A DNA stretch of 64,000 nt, taken from Streptomyces sp. NBC_01353. GTDB lineage: Bacteria > Actinomycetota > Actinomycetes > Streptomycetales > Streptomycetaceae. Below the pieces are notes generated by a model. The model did not search any database. It was given only the letters and a program-made list of their open reading frames with translations, and was not told the origin of the DNA. Where the stretch lies: positions 3,658,001 to 3,722,000 of the forward strand of contig NZ_CP108352.1 of assembly GCF_036237275.1 (NCBI RefSeq). Reading direction: 5' to 3'. Every line of letters begins with the position of its first letter. The stretch's first letter is position 1. Both the position numbers and the translations under genes were made by a program. This document shows positions 1 through 12,223 of this stretch, one piece after another.

Positions 1-738
1 AAGGCCCTGGCCGCCAAGTTCCCCGAGAGCGAGCTGCGGATCGCGGGCGCCATGCGGGAGCTGGAGCGTCACGGCTACCTGGAACGCTTCAACGAGCGAC
101 TGCCCAACGGACGGCTCGCCCCGCGCACGATCTCGTACAACCGCCCAGGGGCTGAACCCGGCCACGCGCCGACGACGCCGGAGCCGCCCCCGGACGACGA
201 CCCGCCGCCCCCGGAGCCCCCGGACGCCCCGCCACCGGACACCCCAGCCCCGGCCCCGCCGCCGGACCCGCCGCAGCCCGCAAAGCCCGCGCCCCGCCCT
301 GTAACCCCGGCTCCGCACCCCCCGGCTCCTCAGCCCTCACCCCCGCAGCCCCCACCCTCGCCGCCGCTCCCCCAGCCGCTCCCCCAGGCGCACCGCCCCG
401 CCGCCGACCTGCTCGCCCGCCTCCGCGTCCACGAGCCCCGGCTTCTCCTCGCCGAACGCGACATCCACCGCCTCGCCCCCGGCGTCGCCGCCTGGCTGGA
501 ACGCGGCGCTCATCCCGACGCCGTCCTCCGCACCCTCGCCGCGGCCCTCCCCGACAACCTGGTCCACCCGGCCGGTCTCCTCGCCCACCGCCTCACGGCC
601 CTGCTTCCGCCGCCCCTCCCCGCGAGGCCACCCGCCCCCGACCCCCTCCAGAACTGCGATACCTGCGACCGAGCCTTCAGGTCGGCCGAACCCGGCCGGT
701 GTCGCGACTGCCGTCCCCACGAGAAAAAGGCCGCCTAG
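1..738 (+). CDS. Partial HTH protein with Pro-rich linker and C-terminal zinc-knuckle-like motif
   Basis: The reading frame is open from the first base of the window, so the N-terminus is missing. The visible start reads like the end of a winged-helix domain (RIAGAMRELERHGYLERF, then a basic beta-wing). A linker of about 80 residues rich in Pro, Asp and Ala follows, then an alpha-helical stretch (RLRVHEPRLLLAERDI). The C-terminus has a CDTC...CRDC four-cysteine pattern that could bind zinc. This layout recurs in Streptomyces proteins annotated only as helix-turn-helix proteins. DNA binding is inferred; the target is unknown. The protein ends at a TAG at 736-738. Confidence 0.7.
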   Translation, partial: KALAAKFPESELRIAGAMRELERHGYLERFNERLPNGRLAPRTISYNRPGAEPGHAPTTPEPPPDDDPPPPEPPDAPPPDTPAPAPPPDPPQPAKPAPRPVTPAPHPPAPQPSPPQPPPSPPLPQPLPQAHRPAADLLARLRVHEPRLLLAERDIHRLAPGVAAWLERGAHPDAVLRTLAAALPDNLVHPAGLLAHRLTALLPPPLPARPPAPDPLQNCDTCDRAFRSAEPGRCRDCRPHEKKAA

Positions 739-883
739 CATGAAGCTGATGACTCGGGCCCCAGGGCACGGACGAGGACCCAGCGCGATGACGACAGCTT
801 CCCCCCACTACCGGACATGATCACCGAGGTCGCACCACCCAGCACGGTCGACTGAGACGCCGCGCTCGGGGCAGACGCCCGGT

Positions 884-1711
884 GTGCACACGAGTGACGA
901 GATCTACCACCGGGTGCTGTGGGATCCCCGCTTCGATCCGGAGCGCTTCGTGATGGGCATCGCCGAGCGGGAGGCCGAACCGCAGCGACTGCCGCTGCCC
1001 GACTTCGTACCCGGCGGGGAGATCCCCTGGCATCGGGTGATCTTCTTCGAGGCCGACGGCGAGCTGGTCTGGGACCGGGCGACGGGCCTGGACCGGCTCG
1101 ACGAGACCGTGGCGGTGGAGGCCGAGCCGATTCCTCCCGAGGAGGTCCTGGCCGTGCCCGCCACGAACCGGACGGCGGTGGCCTGGATCCCGCCACGGCG
1201 GCTGTGGCCCGCGATCCAGCACATCCGCCGCGTGCACGACCGCCAGATCCACCGCTGGCCCCCGCACGTCAACGTCCTCTTCGGTTTCGTACCGGAGTCC
1301 GACTTCGAGCGGGCCGTCCCGCTGGTGGCCGCGGCGGCGCGGGGAACGCACCCGTTCCGGGCCCAGCTGGAGGGCGTCCACTGGTTCGGTCACCGCGAGG
1401 ACGCCACGGTCTGGCTCGACCCCTGCGCGGCCGGCGAGCAGCCGTGGGCCCGCCTGCGAGAGGCCCTGGAGCTCCGGTTCCCCCAGTGCGGCGGGCAGGC
1501 CAAGGGCTTCACGCCGCACCTCTCCCTCGGCCGCAGCCACGACCCGCACACCCTCGCCACCACCTCCGAGGCCCTGCTCGGCTCCATGACGGCCCGCGTG
1601 GCCGAACTGGTGCTGCTGTCCCGCCGCGAGGACGGCCCGATGCGGGTACGGGCGACGGTGGCGCTCGGGACGGGCGAGGTGCGCCGGGCCTCGCAGGAGG
1701 ACTCCCCCTAG
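884..1711 (+). CDS. DUF504 (MJ1316-type) RNA-end domain fused to 2H phosphoesterase
   Basis: The protein has 275 aa with a GTG start and no strong SD. Residues 1-75 (start [13 protein letters not shown], then [11 protein letters not shown]) match the MJ1316/DUF504 domain, proposed in the literature to recognise RNA cyclic-phosphate ends. Residues about 95-260 form a 2'-5' RNA ligase-like 2H domain, with both signature histidines present: HVN at 128-130 and HLS at 212-214. The family link suggests RNA end processing or repair, probably hydrolysis or ligation of cyclic or 2'-5' ends. The substrate cannot be told from sequence. It stands alone, tail to tail with the minus-strand gene at 1717-2658 (5 bp between stop codons). 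Confidence 0.75.
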   Translation: MHTSDEIYHRVLWDPRFDPERFVMGIAEREAEPQRLPLPDFVPGGEIPWHRVIFFEADGELVWDRATGLDRLDETVAVEAEPIPPEEVLAVPATNRTAVAWIPPRRLWPAIQHIRRVHDRQIHRWPPHVNVLFGFVPESDFERAVPLVAAAARGTHPFRAQLEGVHWFGHREDATVWLDPCAAGEQPWARLREALELRFPQCGGQAKGFTPHLSLGRSHDPHTLATTSEALLGSMTARVAELVLLSRREDGPMRVRATVALGTGEVRRASQEDSP

Positions 1712-1716
1712 GTCGC

Positions 1717-2658
1717 TCAGGTGCGCGAGCTCGTCCCGCACTCCTGCGGCAGCTCGTCGAGGCCCTTGCTGCGGTCGTACGGATCCACCACCGGGCCCGT
1801 CGCCCCGGCGTCGGGCAGTGCCATCAGGTCCTCGTCGAACATCGGGTGGAAGAAGCCGTCCACGGGGCGGTCGCAGTCGTCGTTGCCGACGTTCGAACTC
1901 CACTCGTTCACCGACAACTTGCCCTTGGTCACGACGTACTCGGCCGGGTCGGGCAGCGAGAAGGTGATCTGGCGGCGTACGACCGTCCGCGTCACCTCGT
2001 CGGCGCCCGGGCGCACCTTCACGACGGGATAGACGAAGGTGTAGTCGGTGCGGACGAGCACTTCGTCGGCGTTCTGGCCCTTGCTGGCCTCCACGGTCAT
2101 CCGCCCCCGGGTCTTGACCACGGTGCCCGCGAGACGTGCCTCGTTCGGGCTGAACCGGCTGAACAGCAGCGTGGGGTCGTTCTGCTCGGTGGCCTTGACC
2201 AGGCCCTTCTCCATGTCGGAGCGGACGTCGGGCTGCTTCGGGTCGAGGAGGGCCAGCGCCGCGGCGGGCTTGCCGCCCTTGATGACGGCCGGGTCGAGGT
2301 TGGCCGCGACGAGGAAGCTCTTCGTCGTTCTGAGCGCGGCGGCGACCTCGTCCTTCGACATCCAGCCCACCGCCTTGGCCTGCGGCAGCTCGATCCCCGC
2401 GGCCCCGTCGGCCCAGCGGAGCGCCGGCGAGCCCTTGAACGGCTCGCGCAGCGTCGGCCGGTCCGGGAACGCCTCCTCGGACGGCGCGGCGGACGGCCGC
2501 GCCGTCTCCGCGGCGAGCGGCTGAGTGTCCCCGGTCTCGCGCCACGGCATCAGCTCCGGCCGCACCACGAGGACCGCGAGGCCGACGACGACCACGATCC
2601 CGAAAGCCCCGGAGACGGCGCGCGACGCGCCGCTCTGCCCATTGTTGTCCCAGCTCAT
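1717..2658 (-). CDS. Membrane-anchored protein of unknown function
   Basis: A protein of 313 aa if it starts at the ATG at 2658 (MSWDNNGQSG), which has a GGGGTGGGG purine run just upstream; the frame stays open a further 17 codons upstream. One transmembrane segment lies near residues 18-32 (AFGIVVVVGLAVLVV). The rest (EEAFPDRPTLREPFKGSPA onwards) looks like a secreted alpha/beta domain with a Pro/Ala-rich hinge and two cysteines (NDDCDRP, LPQECG) that could form a disulfide. I do not recognise a family. It is divergent from the PIG-L gene across 257 bp. Confidence 0.65.
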   Translation of the reverse strand: MSWDNNGQSGASRAVSGAFGIVVVVGLAVLVVRPELMPWRETGDTQPLAAETARPSAAPSEEAFPDRPTLREPFKGSPALRWADGAAGIELPQAKAVGWMSKDEVAAALRTTKSFLVAANLDPAVIKGGKPAAALALLDPKQPDVRSDMEKGLVKATEQNDPTLLFSRFSPNEARLAGTVVKTRGRMTVEASKGQNADEVLVRTDYTFVYPVVKVRPGADEVTRTVVRRQITFSLPDPAEYVVTKGKLSVNEWSSNVGNDDCDRPVDGFFHPMFDEDLMALPDAGATGPVVDPYDRSKGLDELPQECGTSSRT

Positions 2659-2915
2659 GTGCCCCACCCCTGAGTCATCGGGGCCATGACAGACTCCGGC
2701 CCCGCGCATTGCGCGCAGCGGAGCGTCTCACAGCCCCTGGCATATGCCATACGGCGGCCCGGGCGTTCGGCTCACGAATGCGCGTTCGTGCGCAACCCTC
2801 CGTACCACCAAGCCGTCTAGCTAGGCGCGGATCTCGGCCCCGACCTGGCCGTCCGCCGTTTCAGGGGACGTTCAGGGACCGGTACGGACCGGTAGGCGGC
2901 ACGGGGGAAGCAACA

Positions 2916-4985
2916 GTGGACGACATATCCAGGCCCGCTACGGGTGGCCTGCCCCGGCGGCGCGGTGTTCTCGCGGCCGCCGTGGCCCTCGGAACGGCAA
3001 CCGTCGCGGGCTCGCTCGCCGGGTGCTCCGTGCCCGCTCCACGCCGTACCGGGCCCACCGCCGACCCCGCTCCGGGGATGCCGATCGCCAGCACTCGGCG
3101 CGCGCAGCTCATGCAGTTCGCCGCACACCCGGACGACGACCTGTACTTCATGAATCCGGACACCCAGCGGATGCTCGACGCCGGCGTCCCGCTCGTCTCC
3201 GTCTACGTCACCGCGGGCGAGCACACGGGCCGCAATCGCATCGCCGGAATGCCCGACACTCCCCCGGACAAGGCCGCCTACTCCTCCGCCCGCCACCAGG
3301 GTCTGCGCCAGGCCTACGCGACGCTCCTGGGGCTCGACAAGTTCACGCCCTGGCAGCGGGCCGTCACCGCCCTCCGCGGCGGGCGGCGGGCGGAGATCGA
3401 CACGCTCGTGCACGGCGGCCGCCGGGTCGAGCTGATCTTCCTCAATCTGCCCATGCACACCTCACGGCGCTACATGGCCGTGCCCGCGCTGTGGCACGAC
3501 CGCGCCCTCGAACTGCGCACGCATCTCTCCGCCGGCTCCCCCGTCGAACGGTCGGACACCTACGACCACGACCAGCTGATCGACGTCCTCGTGGGCCTCC
3601 TCGACCGCTACCGGCCCACCGTCGTCCAGACCCTCGACCCGGACCCCGACATCCAGATCGGCGACGAGGCGACCCGCAAGCGCGACAGCGAGCAGCCCGG
3701 CTACTCCGACCACGGCGATCACACGGCCGTCGCCTGCTTCTCCTGGGCCGCGCTGATCCGCTGGGTGGCCGAGGCGCAGAAGGGCCCGGGGGCAATACCG
3801 GCGTTCGTCGCGACCGCGTTCCGCGGCTACTACAACCGTCACTGGCCCAAGAACCTCCCGTCCCAGGTCCTCGAGGAGAAGGCCGCGCATCTCGTCCCGT
3901 ACGGCGGCGATCCGTCCTGGCAGTGCGGCAATGCGTCGGGCTGCGGGGACTACGGCGTGGGCGGGGACCGTCCCCTGACCAACTGGAAGGGCTGGGTACG
4001 GGCCACCCACCACCGCTGGCCGGGCGCGGGTCCGGCCGTCGTGGCGCGGCCCGGCGAGCGGCTCGACGCCTACGGGGTGCTGGGGCTGCGCGCCGTCCGC
4101 TGGCGGGAGACGGAGAAGGGGTCCGGTCTGTGGGGCGAGCCGGAGGACCTCGGCGGCGGGCCGCTCGCGCCCGCGCTGGGCTCGGCCACACTCCCCGACG
4201 GCCGGGTGCTGCTCTTCGGGGTGCGGTTCGCCGCGTTCGACGGCCACGGCGGCGCGAACAGGCGGGAGGTCGTCCTGCTGGAGCAGCGCTCCCCCGGCGG
4301 CCCGTTCCTCGCGTGGCGGGGGCTCGGCAATCCGGAGCGGGGCGACGACCGGGGACGCCGGATCGGTGTGCCGGTGGCCGTGACCGCCCCCGACGGCCGG
4401 GTCCATCTCTTCGTACGCGACGCGGACAAGGGTGTGTCGACGCGCGTACGGGCCACCGACGGGACCTGGTCGTCGTGGCGGCGCCTGCCCGGCACGGAGA
4501 CCGGCGCGGACGAGGTCCAGGACGGTCTGGACGCGGTGGTCGACACCGCCGGGCACGTCCATCTCCTGGCCGCCGGCCGGCAGTCCGTCCGGCACTGGAT
4601 CGACGGCGCTCCGGCCGCCCCGCTCCCCGGCACGGGCGACCCGGTCGCGGCCGTCCCGGCCCCTGGCACCGACGCGCTGGAGGTGTACTACCGCAAGCCG
4701 GCGGCGAAGGAGCTGCTGTCGGGACGGGGGAACGCGTCCTTCGACGGGTACGGCCCGGTGGTCGCCGCGGCGGACGGCGGCGGGACCGTGCTGCTCGGCC
4801 GGGACCTGCGCGGCCGGATCCAGCTGCGGCGGGGCGGCCGGCTCTGGACCCGTACGCAGGGCACGACTCCCGTCCAGGCGGCGGCGCTGCGGCTCGTCCC
4901 CGACGGCCCGCTGGCCGTGGGCCTCGGCGCCGACGCCCACCCGTGGCTCTGGCACCCGACCGACCTGGCCGGCGCCTCGGAGTAG
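2916..4985 (+). CDS. Tat-exported PIG-L family deacetylase lipoprotein with C-terminal beta-propeller-like region
   Basis: GTG start at 2916 behind GGGGGAAG; 689 aa. Residues 12-36 carry a twin-arginine stretch ([10 protein letters not shown]) and a lipobox LAGC with Cys37, so export as a lipoprotein is likely. Residues about 65-330 are a PIG-L/LmbE domain: AHPDDD at 70-75 holds zinc ligands, and a later SDHGDHTAV segment supplies the distal His. These enzymes hydrolyse N-acetyl groups from GlcNAc-type sugars. The last 350 residues contain repeated Asp-box/propeller-like strands ([16 protein letters not shown]) as in sugar-binding propellers. The likely substrate is a cell-surface or environmental N-acetylated glycan; this is not shown by the sequence. 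Confidence 0.8.
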   Translation: MDDISRPATGGLPRRRGVLAAAVALGTATVAGSLAGCSVPAPRRTGPTADPAPGMPIASTRRAQLMQFAAHPDDDLYFMNPDTQRMLDAGVPLVSVYVTAGEHTGRNRIAGMPDTPPDKAAYSSARHQGLRQAYATLLGLDKFTPWQRAVTALRGGRRAEIDTLVHGGRRVELIFLNLPMHTSRRYMAVPALWHDRALELRTHLSAGSPVERSDTYDHDQLIDVLVGLLDRYRPTVVQTLDPDPDIQIGDEATRKRDSEQPGYSDHGDHTAVACFSWAALIRWVAEAQKGPGAIPAFVATAFRGYYNRHWPKNLPSQVLEEKAAHLVPYGGDPSWQCGNASGCGDYGVGGDRPLTNWKGWVRATHHRWPGAGPAVVARPGERLDAYGVLGLRAVRWRETEKGSGLWGEPEDLGGGPLAPALGSATLPDGRVLLFGVRFAAFDGHGGANRREVVLLEQRSPGGPFLAWRGLGNPERGDDRGRRIGVPVAVTAPDGRVHLFVRDADKGVSTRVRATDGTWSSWRRLPGTETGADEVQDGLDAVVDTAGHVHLLAAGRQSVRHWIDGAPAAPLPGTGDPVAAVPAPGTDALEVYYRKPAAKELLSGRGNASFDGYGPVVAAADGGGTVLLGRDLRGRIQLRRGGRLWTRTQGTTPVQAAALRLVPDGPLAVGLGADAHPWLWHPTDLAGASE

Positions 4986-5007
4986 GCAGCACGGAACGGA
5001 AACGACG

Positions 5008-5047
5008 AGGGCCCCCGGTCCGCCGCGAACGGCGGGCCGGGGGCCCT
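5008..5047. terminator. Bidirectional terminator between the PIG-L gene and tuf
   Basis: An 18-bp stem (one G-T wobble) with a CGAA tetraloop, arms 5008-5025 and 5030-5047. It lies between two convergent genes and can serve both. Confidence 0.85.
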
Positions 5048-5092
5048 CTTATGACGCTCCGTCAGGAGCGGCACAGGTCAAGCGATCGACAA

Positions 5093-6286
<1,194 letters not shown>

Positions 6287-6436
6287 TGGTTCCTCCTGTG
6301 GAGTGGTTCTGTACGCCTTGCTTCATCGGCGCCAGGTGATCTTTGCTGGGATGCCACGCACCGGGGCCGATTCCTCGGGTTTCGGGGGTCGAACCCCGGT
6401 GAGTGGTGTCAAGCCTAAAGCGTGCACTCGGGTGAG

Positions 6437-8566
<2,130 letters not shown>

Positions 8567-8605
8567 ATCGGCTCAGTCTTCTCTCGGTCTCGATGTGGGT
8601 TGCGA

Positions 8606-9076
8606 CTACCAGCGGTAGTGCGCGAAGGCCTTGTTGGACTCGGCCATCTTGTGCGTGTCCTCACGCTTCTTGACCGAAGCACCGAGGCCGTTGGAGGCGT
8701 CGAGGAGCTCGTTCATGAGGCGCTCGGTCATGGTCTTCTCGCGACGGGCGCGGGAGTAACCCACGAGCCAGCGGAGCGCGAGGGTGGAGGCACGACCGGG
8801 CTTGACCTCGATCGGCACCTGGTAGGTGGCGCCACCGACACGGCGGGACTTGACCTCGAGGGACGGCTTCACGTTCTCGAGCGCGCGCTTCAGCGTGATG
8901 ACCGGGTCGTTGCCGGTCTTCTCGCGGAGGCCTTCCATGGCGCCGTAGACGATGCGCTCGGCGGTGGAGCGCTTGCCGTCCAGCAGGATCTTGTTGATCA
9001 GCGAGGTGACAAGAGGAGAGCTGTAGACCGGGTCGATGATGACCGGGCGCTTCGGGGCGGGGCCCTTACGAGGCAT
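8606..9076 (-). CDS. rpsG: 30S ribosomal protein S7
   Basis: A 156-aa protein ([12 protein letters not shown] start, AHYRW end) with the usual length and core ([26 protein letters not shown]) of bacterial S7, the assembly initiator of the 30S head that contacts E-site tRNA. The ATG at 9076 has an AAGGAGAAG site. It is 2 bp from the rpsL stop, so the two are translationally close. Confidence 0.98.
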
Positions 9077-9078
9077 TC

Positions 9079-9450
9079 TTACTTCTCCTTCTTGGCGCCG
9101 TAGCGGCTGCGAGCCTGCTTACGGTTCTTGACGCCCTGCGTGTCGAGGGAACCGCGGATGATCTTGTAACGAACACCCGGCAGGTCCTTCACACGGCCAC
9201 CACGCACGAGCACGATGGAGTGCTCCTGCAGGTTGTGACCCTCACCCGGGATGTAGGCCGTGACCTCGATGCCCGAGGTCAGACGCACACGCGCGACCTT
9301 ACGGAGGGCCGAGTTCGGCTTCTTCGGGGTGGTCGTGAACACACGCGTGCAGACGCCGCGACGCTGAGGGGAACCCTCGAGTGCGGGCGTCTTGTTCTTC
9401 TCGACCTTGTCCTGCCGGCCCTTCCGGACCAGCTGCTGGATCGTAGGCAC
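9079..9450 (-). CDS. rpsL: 30S ribosomal protein S12
   Basis: A 123-aa protein. The GTG at 9450 ([13 protein letters not shown]) is preferred over longer in-frame starts because S12 begins here and GGAG lies upstream. It is the decoding-centre protein of the 30S subunit. Lys43 ([11 protein letters not shown]) and Lys88 (GGRVKDLPG), where streptomycin-resistance substitutions occur, are both wild type. It is the first gene of rpsL-rpsG-fusA(-tuf), with a leader of about 190 nt. Confidence 0.98.
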
Positions 9451-9643
9451 TACTTCTCCGGTTTCTGTGTGCCGTCGTAAAACTAACCTGGAACACAGCA
9501 CCGACCCACGCGGTCGGGTGTGTCGAATACTGCGGACCTCCGCCGAGGGCGGAAAAGGCGCAGATTGCGGTGGCCGTTGACGAACTCGCCGTGCGGCTGA
9601 TGACACGCACACGAGCCCAGGCACACCCCAGGCACAAGGTCTG

Positions 9644-9672
9644 AGCGTACCTACCGCATGGACTCCGGTCAA
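9644..9672 (-). promoter_or_regulatory. Candidate housekeeping promoter of the rpsL operon
   Basis: On the minus strand: -35 TTGACC (9667-9672), 17-bp spacer, -10 TACGCT (9644-9649). This is close to the vegetative sigma consensus and points at rpsL. No transcript start is known. Confidence 0.6.
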
Positions 9673-9689
9673 AACAAATGCCCACGCGC

Positions 9690-10140
9690 TCGGGCACCCG
9701 GCCGACGTGGGAGAACGCGGACGGGGGGATGCGGGGGCGGAGGGGCCTCCGGCCGGGGGCACTTGGGGCCTCCGCCGGGGGCGGGGTCCGAGAGTCGGCG
9801 ACCGCTGCCGGGGCGGCGTCGAGCCCCCTCAGGGGCGGGGTCCGGGAGCGCCGGGGCTCATGCAGGGGCGGCGCCGGGGCTCCGCCCGGGGGCCACACGG
9901 AAGAGGGCCGGGCGCCCGGGAAACCGGCGGCATCCGCTCGCGGCTGCGTCGAGGCCTCCGCTCAGGGGCGAGGTCCGAAGGGGTCGGCGACCTCCCCGCG
10001 GGCGGCGGCCCCCCTCAGGGGCAGGAGCCGCAGGAGCCGGGCGCCCGCAGGGGAGCCGGGCCTCGCCACGGGCAGCGCCGGTCGGCGACCGCGGGCGTTC
10101 GACCGAAGAGCCGGGGCCGGCGTCACCCCGGCTCCTGTGC
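9690..10140. other. GC-rich degenerate repeat spacer, no gene seen
   Basis: Between the rpsL promoter and the XRE gene lie about 450 bp built of imperfect, interspersed short motifs such as CTCAGGGGC, GGGGTCCG and GGGGCTCC. All six frames are open by composition, but none shows a start with SD or protein-like sequence. I read it as a non-coding spacer at the left edge of the tailocin island. Confidence 0.55.
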
Positions 10141-10154
10141 ACGCCCCCGGCGGA

Positions 10155-10171
10155 GATCCGTTCGACGGATC
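10155..10171 (-). terminator. Possible weak terminator after the XRE gene
   Basis: A perfect 6-bp inverted repeat GATCCG-ttcga-CGGATC lies 6 bp past the stop of the XRE regulator, without a T run. Confidence 0.35.
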
Positions 10172-10176
10172 CCCGC

Positions 10177-10638
10177 TCAGTCCCGCGCGGCGCGCCGCGC
10201 ATCCGGCGCGTCACCGCCCTCGGTGCCGCCCTGCGTGCCCTCCTCGTCGGGCTCCAGGAACTGGTTCACCACCTTGATGAAGACGCCGAGCCGCTCGTCG
10301 GGGACGCCGAGCCAGCGCGCGAAGTCCTCCATGGTCGGCTGCCAGTCGTTCGGCGGAAGCAGATCCGCCGCGAGCGGCAGCTCCTCCGGCGTCACCCGGC
10401 CGGACCGGATCAGCATGTCGCGGACGGACACCCCGAGCAGCGGGGCGATCCTGCGCATGGTCTCCAGGTCGGGCATGCTCTGCCGCTGCAGCAGCCGGGT
10501 CACGGCGGCGCGATGGACTCCCGCCTCGTCCGCGATCCGGGACTTCCCGCCGCCGCGCGGGCTGTCGATGTCGTAGCCGCGCTCTCTCATCAGGCTTTCG
10601 ACCCAGCCTGCGAATTCGTCCAGCCCACGAGTGGTCAT
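10177..10638 (-). CDS. XRE-family (Cro/C1-type) transcriptional regulator
   Basis: A 153-aa protein starting at the ATG at 10638 (MTTRGLDEFAGWV) behind GGAGGAGTGAGGAG. Residues 12-72 form a Cro/C1-type helix-turn-helix (SRIADEAGVHRAAVTRLLQR, then a MPDLETMRRIAPLLGVSV helix pair). Residues 80-130 form a short helical domain; the tail is Gly/Asp-rich. It is divergent from the WhiB-like gene across 232 bp that contain inverted-repeat operator candidates. By position it is the best candidate repressor of the tailocin island, probably also controlling itself. No protease-like or RecA-cleavable domain is visible. Confidence 0.85.
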   Translation of the reverse strand: MTTRGLDEFAGWVESLMRERGYDIDSPRGGGKSRIADEAGVHRAAVTRLLQRQSMPDLETMRRIAPLLGVSVRDMLIRSGRVTPEELPLAADLLPPNDWQPTMEDFARWLGVPDERLGVFIKVVNQFLEPDEEGTQGGTEGGDAPDARRAARD

Positions 10639-10674
10639 GTACCGCTCCTCACTCCTCCAGGCGCCACACTCTAG

Positions 10675-10770
10675 CGTGCTTGCGCGCACGGAATTACGTG
10701 CTTTCGAGCGCGCAACCGTGTTGAAACGGTAAAGGCATCTCCACATCTTTGTTGCGCGCTCGCACGCAAC
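10675..10770. promoter_or_regulatory. Operator cluster in the divergent XRE / WhiB-like intergenic region
   Basis: Three linked signals: CGTGC-N6-GCACG (10675-10690); a 12-bp inverted repeat whose arms are CGAGCGCGCAAC (10705-10716) and GTTGCGCGCTCG (10751-10762); and, sharing that second arm, GTTGCG-N8-CGCAAC (10751-10770). The arms flank 34 bp that could hold promoter elements, including a TTGAAA at 10721. The symmetry and place fit binding by the XRE dimer; this is inference. Confidence 0.6.
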
Positions 10771-10870
10771 ATGCAACGCTGACTCGCCGCCGACCGCATC
10801 GGCCTCCTGAGCCCCAGGGGCCTCACCGGCCCCGCGGGACGCCCAGTGGCCCCGGAGACTGGAGAACACC

Positions 10871-11188
10871 TTGCCCTTGCCCGACTCCCCCTCCTGGCAG
10901 GCCGCCGCCGCGTGCGCCGGCCTCTCCCCGGCCGTCGTCTTCGCCCGCCGCGCCCAGCAGGCGGCCCCGGCGCTGCGCGCGTGCGAGGTCTGCCCCGTGC
11001 GCCGCGAGTGCGAGCGGACGGTCGCTCCGGCGGAGAGCTACTTCGACGGCGTCTGCGCGGGGCGCCTGTGGCGCAACGGCCGCGCGGTCCCGGCGGCGCG
11101 GCTCCGTACGGGACCGGCCCCACGGACTCGTACGGCAGGAGCCGACGCGGCCCGCACGCCGGCATCCGGAACCGGGAGCGTCCGTTGA
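10871..11188 (+). CDS. WhiB-like Fe-S regulator
   Basis: A 105-aa protein. The TTG at 10871 follows GGAGAACACC. The four cysteines of the WhiB family are present: Cys15 (AAACAG), Cys38, Cys41 and Cys47 (CEVCPVRREC). A G-rich turn follows (FDGVCAGRLWRNGR), a variant of the usual GVWGG. Wbl proteins carry a 4Fe-4S cluster and usually act by binding the primary sigma factor. The C-terminal 40 residues are basic and low-complexity. It is the first gene of a three-gene plus-strand run and overlaps the next gene (TTGA). A role in activating the tail genes is inferred from position. Confidence 0.8.
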   Translation: MPLPDSPSWQAAAACAGLSPAVVFARRAQQAAPALRACEVCPVRRECERTVAPAESYFDGVCAGRLWRNGRAVPAARLRTGPAPRTRTAGADAARTPASGTGSVR

Positions 11189-11907
11189 GCGACCGCAGTG
11201 CCATCGACCGGATCCTCACCGACATCCCCCTGTGGACGGCCGCGCTCGCCCACCAGTTCCCCGAGCTCGCCGAGGAGCTCGCGCCCGGGCGCCGTTCCCC
11301 CGCCGGGACCGCGCCCGCCGCCCCGCACCCCGGCCGCGACGAGCTGATCCGCGAGGAGCGGCGCGAGGCGCTGCTCCTGGAGCAGCGGCACGGTCTCGTG
11401 GTCCCCGGGCACGGCTCGGCGCCCATCCGGCTGCATGTGTCCGACGCGATCCGCGACATCACCGATGGTGTCGTGGAGCTGGAAGAGGCGGTACGCGCCC
11501 GGCTCGGGCTCCCCCGCCCCGGCCGCGCCCCGGTCGTCGAACGGCTCCGGCGCACGATCGCGCTGCTCGACGACATCGCGGCCCACCCCGACCTGGCCCG
11601 GCACGTACGGGACGAGCTGCGGCGGATGGCCCGCCGCTGCGCGCGCACGCTGGGCGACACGGAGCAGGTCGTACGGGTCTCGGGGCGCTGCCCCTGGTGC
11701 GACTCGGTCTCGCTGCGGGCGTTCCCCGACCGACGCACCGTGCTCTGTGTGAACCCGGCCTGCACATGCGCCGACGAGGAGTGCGGCTGCCAGGACGACC
11801 CGGCGTACCGCCACGTGTGGCCCGAGGCGGAGTGGGGCGAACTGGCGGACGCGGCGGGCTGCCGTACCGAGGAACTCGAAGCCGCGATGGAGGAGAACCC
11901 GTGCTGA
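11185..11907 (+). CDS. Zinc-ribbon protein of unknown function in the island control module
   Basis: A 240-aa protein whose TTG start at 11185 overlaps the WhiB-like stop. Residues 1-150 are mostly helical and charged. Residues 169-193 contain CPWC...CVNPAC, a good four-Cys zinc ribbon, followed by more cysteines (CTCADEECGC, 193-202). I do not recognise a named family. Helical proteins with C-terminal zinc ribbons of this style are common in actinophage and mobile regions and may bind DNA or partner proteins. It is co-transcribed with the WhiB-like gene and the small HTH gene. Confidence 0.7.
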   Translation: MSDRSAIDRILTDIPLWTAALAHQFPELAEELAPGRRSPAGTAPAAPHPGRDELIREERREALLLEQRHGLVVPGHGSAPIRLHVSDAIRDITDGVVELEEAVRARLGLPRPGRAPVVERLRRTIALLDDIAAHPDLARHVRDELRRMARRCARTLGDTEQVVRVSGRCPWCDSVSLRAFPDRRTVLCVNPACTCADEECGCQDDPAYRHVWPEAEWGELADAAGCRTEELEAAMEENPC

Positions 11908-12107
11908 TGTCCCTGACTCCGGCCACCCTGATCCCCGGGCCGCTGGCGGCCGAGGAGGCGGGGGTCGCCCCGGCGACGATCCGCAAGTGGGTCCAGCTGG
12001 GCCATCTCCGGGCGGCCGGCAAGGCGGGCCGGGCTCAACTGTTCCGCCTGGAGGACGTCTTCGCCGCGGAACGCGCGACCCGCCGCAAGCCCCGCCCCGC
12101 GACGTAG
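11901..12107 (+). CDS. Small MerR/excisionase-like HTH protein
   Basis: A 68-aa protein read from the GTG at 11901, 5-7 nt after GGAGGAG; an ATG at 11907, overlapping the previous stop as TGATG, is an equally possible start. The fold is a winged helix of the MerR/Xis type (LAAEEAGVAPATIRKWVQLG, then HLRAAGKAGRAQLFRLEDV, the usual wing and helix). It ends with a basic tail. No integrase is present, so excision is unlikely; a regulatory role in the island fits better. Confidence 0.75.
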   Translation: MLMSLTPATLIPGPLAAEEAGVAPATIRKWVQLGHLRAAGKAGRAQLFRLEDVFAAERATRRKPRPAT

Positions 12108-12125
12108 CGACGCCCCGCCCCCGAA

Positions 12126-12159
12126 GAGCGCCCCCTGTCCACCAGGACAGGGGGCGCTC
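12126..12159 (+). terminator. Terminator of the control module
   Basis: A perfect 15-bp stem with an ACCA loop, arms 12126-12140 and 12145-12159, just after the small HTH gene. It separates the regulators from the structural genes. Confidence 0.85.
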
Positions 12160-12223
12160 CCCGTTTCCCGGCGCGCGGGACCGCGGGCCCTGGAGTCCGT
12201 TTCCCAGCCCGGTCCCGAATTAG

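Noticed and set aside
740-820. A 26-codon ORF after the first gene
   Set aside because: No SD, no protein-like features and it overlaps a short spacer only.
9678-10277. Plus-strand ORFs through the 9.7-10.3 kb block
   Set aside because: No SD, Arg/Gly/Pro-only composition and overlap with the XRE gene; typical shadow frames of GC-rich DNA.
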